A stretch of DNA of 35,919 nucleotides from JBHELQ01 sp046262995 (GTDB lineage Bacteria; Actinomycetota; Thermoleophilia; Solirubrobacterales; Thermoleophilaceae): NCBI GenBank assembly GCA_046262995.1, contig JBHELQ010000023.1, positions 1-35,919 of the forward strand, in the 5' to 3' direction. The translations under genes and the position numbers were made by a program. Positions 33,855 to 35,919 of the stretch are shown in pieces (the stretch's first letter is position 1; every line of letters starts with the position of its first letter). The notes under the pieces were generated by a model, which saw nothing but the letters and a program-made list of their open reading frames with translations, ran no database searches and had not been told where the DNA came from.

Positions 33855-34652
33855 TTGAAGATCTGCGTCCTCGTGAAAGAGGTGCCCGACGCGGCGGTCG
33901 AGAAGCGCATGGACCCCGGTTCCAAGCGGCTCGACCGTTCGGGCGAGAAGAACCTGAATCCCTTCGACACGCACGCCATCGAGGCCGCCATGCAGATTCG
34001 GGAGGGCGGTCAGATCGACGTCGACGAGATCGTGGCGGTCACGATGGGCCCGGAGTCGGCCTTTCGCGCGCTGCACAAGGCGGTCTCCCTCGGCGCCGAC
34101 CGCTCGGTGCACCTGAGCGACGACGCCCTCTCCGGGTCCGACGTATGCGCCACGGGCTACGCGCTGGCCAAGGTGCTGGAGTCGGAGTCCCCCGAGCTGG
34201 TGCTCCTCGGCCAGCAGTCCGATGACGGCGAGTGCTACACGATCGGCGCCGTGGTGGCGGACCACCTGAAGATGCCGTCGCTGACGCAGGTGATCAAGAT
34301 CGAGGTCCAGGGCGACTCGGGCATCCGCTGCGAGCGCCAGGCCGAGTACGGCTACGACACGGTGGACGTCGAGCTGCCGGCCGTGATCTCGGTCGGGGAC
34401 GCGATCAACGAGCCGCGCTACCCCTCGCTCAAGGCGATCATGGGCGCGAAGAAGAAGCAGCTCGACAAGAAGGCCGCGTCCGACGTCGGGATCGAGGCCG
34501 ACAAGGTGGGCGAGCAGGGCTCGAAGACCACGGTGGAGTCGATCAACCCGCCGCCGCAGAAGGAGGCCGGCGAGATCATCGAGGACGAGGACACGGGCGA
34601 GACCGTCGAGAAGGTCGTGGCCTGGCTCGAGGAAAGGAAGCTGTTGACGTGA
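33855..34652 (+). CDS. etfB: electron transfer flavoprotein beta subunit
   Basis: The start is a TTG at 33855 with AAGGAG six bases before it, better than any ATG. The 265-residue protein has the ETF-beta/FixA order: MKICVLVKEVPDAAVEKR at the N-terminus, LNPFDTHAIEAAMQIREGG, IVAVTMGPESAFRALHKAVSLGADRSVHL, LLGQQSDDGECYTIGAVVADHLKMP and the FAD/AMP region NEPRYPSLKAIMGAKKK. The C-terminal arm ending EKVVAWLEERKLL wraps around the partner subunit. With EtfA it passes electrons from acyl-CoA dehydrogenases to a membrane quinone reductase. It is separated from etfA by an unusual 163-bp structured gap. Confidence 0.96.
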   Translation: MKICVLVKEVPDAAVEKRMDPGSKRLDRSGEKNLNPFDTHAIEAAMQIREGGQIDVDEIVAVTMGPESAFRALHKAVSLGADRSVHLSDDALSGSDVCATGYALAKVLESESPELVLLGQQSDDGECYTIGAVVADHLKMPSLTQVIKIEVQGDSGIRCERQAEYGYDTVDVELPAVISVGDAINEPRYPSLKAIMGAKKKQLDKKAASDVGIEADKVGEQGSKTTVESINPPPQKEAGEIIEDEDTGETVEKVVAWLEERKLLT

Positions 34653-34815
34653 TGCTCCTTCCGCGACCACCGCACCGGTGGATGCGGCGCCATGCCGGCG
34701 CACCTCTGCGTCCTCGGGTTCGTCCGGGCACTCCATGCCCGAACTCACCCTGCGTCCTTGATCTGCTTGGCCTGGCGCCGCCCCACGGGCACGCTGGCCA
34801 CGAAAGGAGCATCAC
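34649..34815 (+). other. structured intergenic RNA element between etfB and etfA
   Basis: GTGATGCTCCTT (34649-34660, over the etfB stop) is perfectly complementary to AAGGAGCATCAC (34804-34815), which contains the etfA Shine-Dalgarno and ends at its ATG. Between these 12-bp arms lie further helices: CCACCG/CGGTGG (34667-34681), GCGCC/GGCGC (34687-34701), GGGCA/TGCCC with GTTC/GAAC (34718-34744), TGGCC/GGCCA (34768-34800) with GCCC/GGGC inside. CTGCGTCCT occurs twice (34706-34714 and 34750-34758). This looks like a designed fold, either a translation control element or a MITE-like repeat. Confidence 0.6.
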
Positions 34816-35796
34816 ATGAGCGCGATCCTCACCTACGCACTTCACTACGAGGGCGAGTTCAACAAGAACTCGCTCGGCGCCGTCTCCGAGGGGGCCAAGC
34901 TGGCCAAGGAGATCGGCGGCGAGGCCGCCGCCGTGGTGGTCGGCGACGGCGACGACCTGAGCGACGAGCTCTGCGCCTCGCTCGGCAAGTACGGCGCCTC
35001 GAAGGTCTATCGGGCCCGCGCGCCCGAGGGCCTGTCCCAGCCGGTGGTCGACGCCATGGCCAAGGTGATCCAGGACGAGGGCTACAAGTACGCCCTCTTC
35101 GGCGGCGGCCTGCTGGGCTTCGAGGTCGGCGCCGGCCTGTCCGCGCGGCTCGGCGGGGGCGTGGTGATGGAGGTCACCGAGGTGAAGGCGCAGGACGGCA
35201 AGCTCGTGGCCGTGCGGCCCATCCTCCAGGACTCAGCCGTCGTCGACTGCGGGTACGTCGGCGAGCCGGGCATCATCATCGGCCGGCTGAACGCGTTCGA
35301 CCTCCAGGAGTCGGGCGACGGCTCCGCGGACGTCGTGGACGTGGACGTGCAGCTGGAGGAGCACTCAACCAAGGCCAAGATGGTCGAGCGCGGCGAGCAG
35401 CGCGGCGCGGACGTGAACATCGAGGATGCCGAGATCCTCGTCGCCGGCGGACGCGGCCTGGGCAAGGCCGAGGGCTTCGAGCTCTGCCAGGAGCTGGCCG
35501 AGGCGCTCGGCGGCGCGGTGGCCGCCACGCGCGCGGTGGTCGACGCGGGCTGGTACCCCTACGCCGCCCAGATCGGGCAGACGGGCAAGACGGTCGCGCC
35601 CAAGCTCTACCTGGCCGCGGGCATCTCCGGGGCCATCCAGCACAAGGTGGGCATGCAGAACTCGGAGAACATCGTCGCGATCAACAAGGACCAGAACGCG
35701 CCGATCTTCGAGTTCTCGGACCTGGGAATCGTGGGTGACCTGAACAAGATCCTGCCCAAGCTCACGGAGGCAGTGAAGAGCAAGAAGGGCGGCTGA
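34816..35796 (+). CDS. etfA: electron transfer flavoprotein alpha subunit
   Basis: The ATG at 34816 with AAGGAG upstream gives 326 residues, typical for ETF-alpha. The FAD-binding domain signature is complete: VAGGRGLGKAEGF, AATRAVVDAGWYPYAAQIGQTGKTVAPKLYLAAGISGAIQHKVGM and NKDQNAPIFEFSDLGIVGDLNKILPKL. With EtfB it forms the soluble FAD heterodimer accepting electrons from acyl-CoA dehydrogenases. It belongs to the usual form, and I see no sign of a bifurcating subtype. Its ribosome site is buried in the predicted helix that starts at the etfB stop codon. Confidence 0.97.
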   Translation: MSAILTYALHYEGEFNKNSLGAVSEGAKLAKEIGGEAAAVVVGDGDDLSDELCASLGKYGASKVYRARAPEGLSQPVVDAMAKVIQDEGYKYALFGGGLLGFEVGAGLSARLGGGVVMEVTEVKAQDGKLVAVRPILQDSAVVDCGYVGEPGIIIGRLNAFDLQESGDGSADVVDVDVQLEEHSTKAKMVERGEQRGADVNIEDAEILVAGGRGLGKAEGFELCQELAEALGGAVAATRAVVDAGWYPYAAQIGQTGKTVAPKLYLAAGISGAIQHKVGMQNSENIVAINKDQNAPIFEFSDLGIVGDLNKILPKLTEAVKSKKGG

Positions 35797-35803
35797 ACGG
35801 GCC

Positions 35804-35919
35804 GTGCCAACGGCACCGATCGAGTTCCCGCCGCCCGTCGACTCCGAGAAGGAGTTCGTCGGAGCGCCGACCGATCCCGAGGACGAGCGCATCGAGGTCG
35901 GAGTGGCGATCGTGGGCGG
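35804..35919 (+). CDS. start of a FixC/ETF-quinone oxidoreductase-like flavoprotein (partial)
   Basis: A GTG at 35804, 7 bp after etfA, opens a frame that runs off the window. The visible 38 residues have a Pro/Glu-rich lead and then ERIEVGVAIVG, the strand that opens a Rossmann fold with the FAD loop still to come. Directly behind etfBA, this is most likely the membrane flavoprotein that takes electrons from ETF to quinone (FixC or ETF-QO). The call rests on position and on this short strand. Confidence 0.55.
   Translation, partial: MPTAPIEFPPPVDSEKEFVGAPTDPEDERIEVGVAIVG

Noticed and set aside
34652..34819. Protein-coding gene between etfB and etfA
   Set aside because: Third-position GC near 65 percent and no recognisable sequence; better explained by the RNA structure.

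Overview
The window reads as a stretch of chromosome from a very GC-rich actinobacterium. Dense genes, G/C-rich third positions, frequent GTG starts and the protein families present fit class Thermoleophilia (Solirubrobacterales-like), but no rRNA or marker gene is here to prove it, so the taxonomy is inference. I see no rRNA, tRNA, CRISPR array, transposase or phage gene. Nearly all long open frames antisense to the genes below are GC-driven shadows.

Layout. 1-2473: tail of a membrane protein, then a saccharopine-dehydrogenase-like reductase and a flavin monooxygenase in tandem. 2501-4761: a repeat-bearing exported protein divergent from a CAP-domain secreted protein, a STAS protein lacking the usual phosphorylatable serine, a cold-shock protein and a small charged protein. 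5063-9441: a cation/proton antiporter, a Pro-rich hypothetical, a class III nucleotidyl cyclase, and a MarR/MFS efflux pair behind an AT-rich operator. 9617-14748: M3 oligopeptidase, SDR, acyl-CoA synthetase and a translationally coupled alpha/beta hydrolase. 14754-19381: EamA-type transporter, small acidic protein, SCP2-like/hydrolase fusion, a protein with a prepilin-like leader, and a compact lipoprotein / 27-aa membrane peptide / DUF6766 group.

19526-23764 is a lipid cassette: patatin-like lipase, PlsC-like acyltransferase, and a START/SRPBCC domain fused to an acyl-CoA synthetase. 23822-28490 carries a small membrane protein, leucyl aminopeptidase, thiolase overlapping a HAD phosphatase, and a methyltransferase. 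28649-33741 has a secreted protein, a small membrane protein, and the two subunits of a B12-dependent acyl-CoA mutase separated by an antisense cupredoxin and a diguanylate cyclase. 33749-35919 is the electron-transfer-flavoprotein operon (etfB, etfA, start of a FixC/ETF-QO-like gene).

Together, acyl-CoA synthetases, thiolase, mutase and ETF point to an acyl-CoA (fatty acid or branched-chain) catabolic lifestyle. The most unusual signals are (i) a highly structured 167-nt element between etfB and etfA whose terminal 12-bp helix would bury the etfA ribosome binding site, (ii) a perfect 7-bp-arm palindrome over the putative etf promoter, and (iii) a split mutase with isobutyryl-CoA-mutase-type rather than methylmalonyl-CoA-mutase-type substrate residues.
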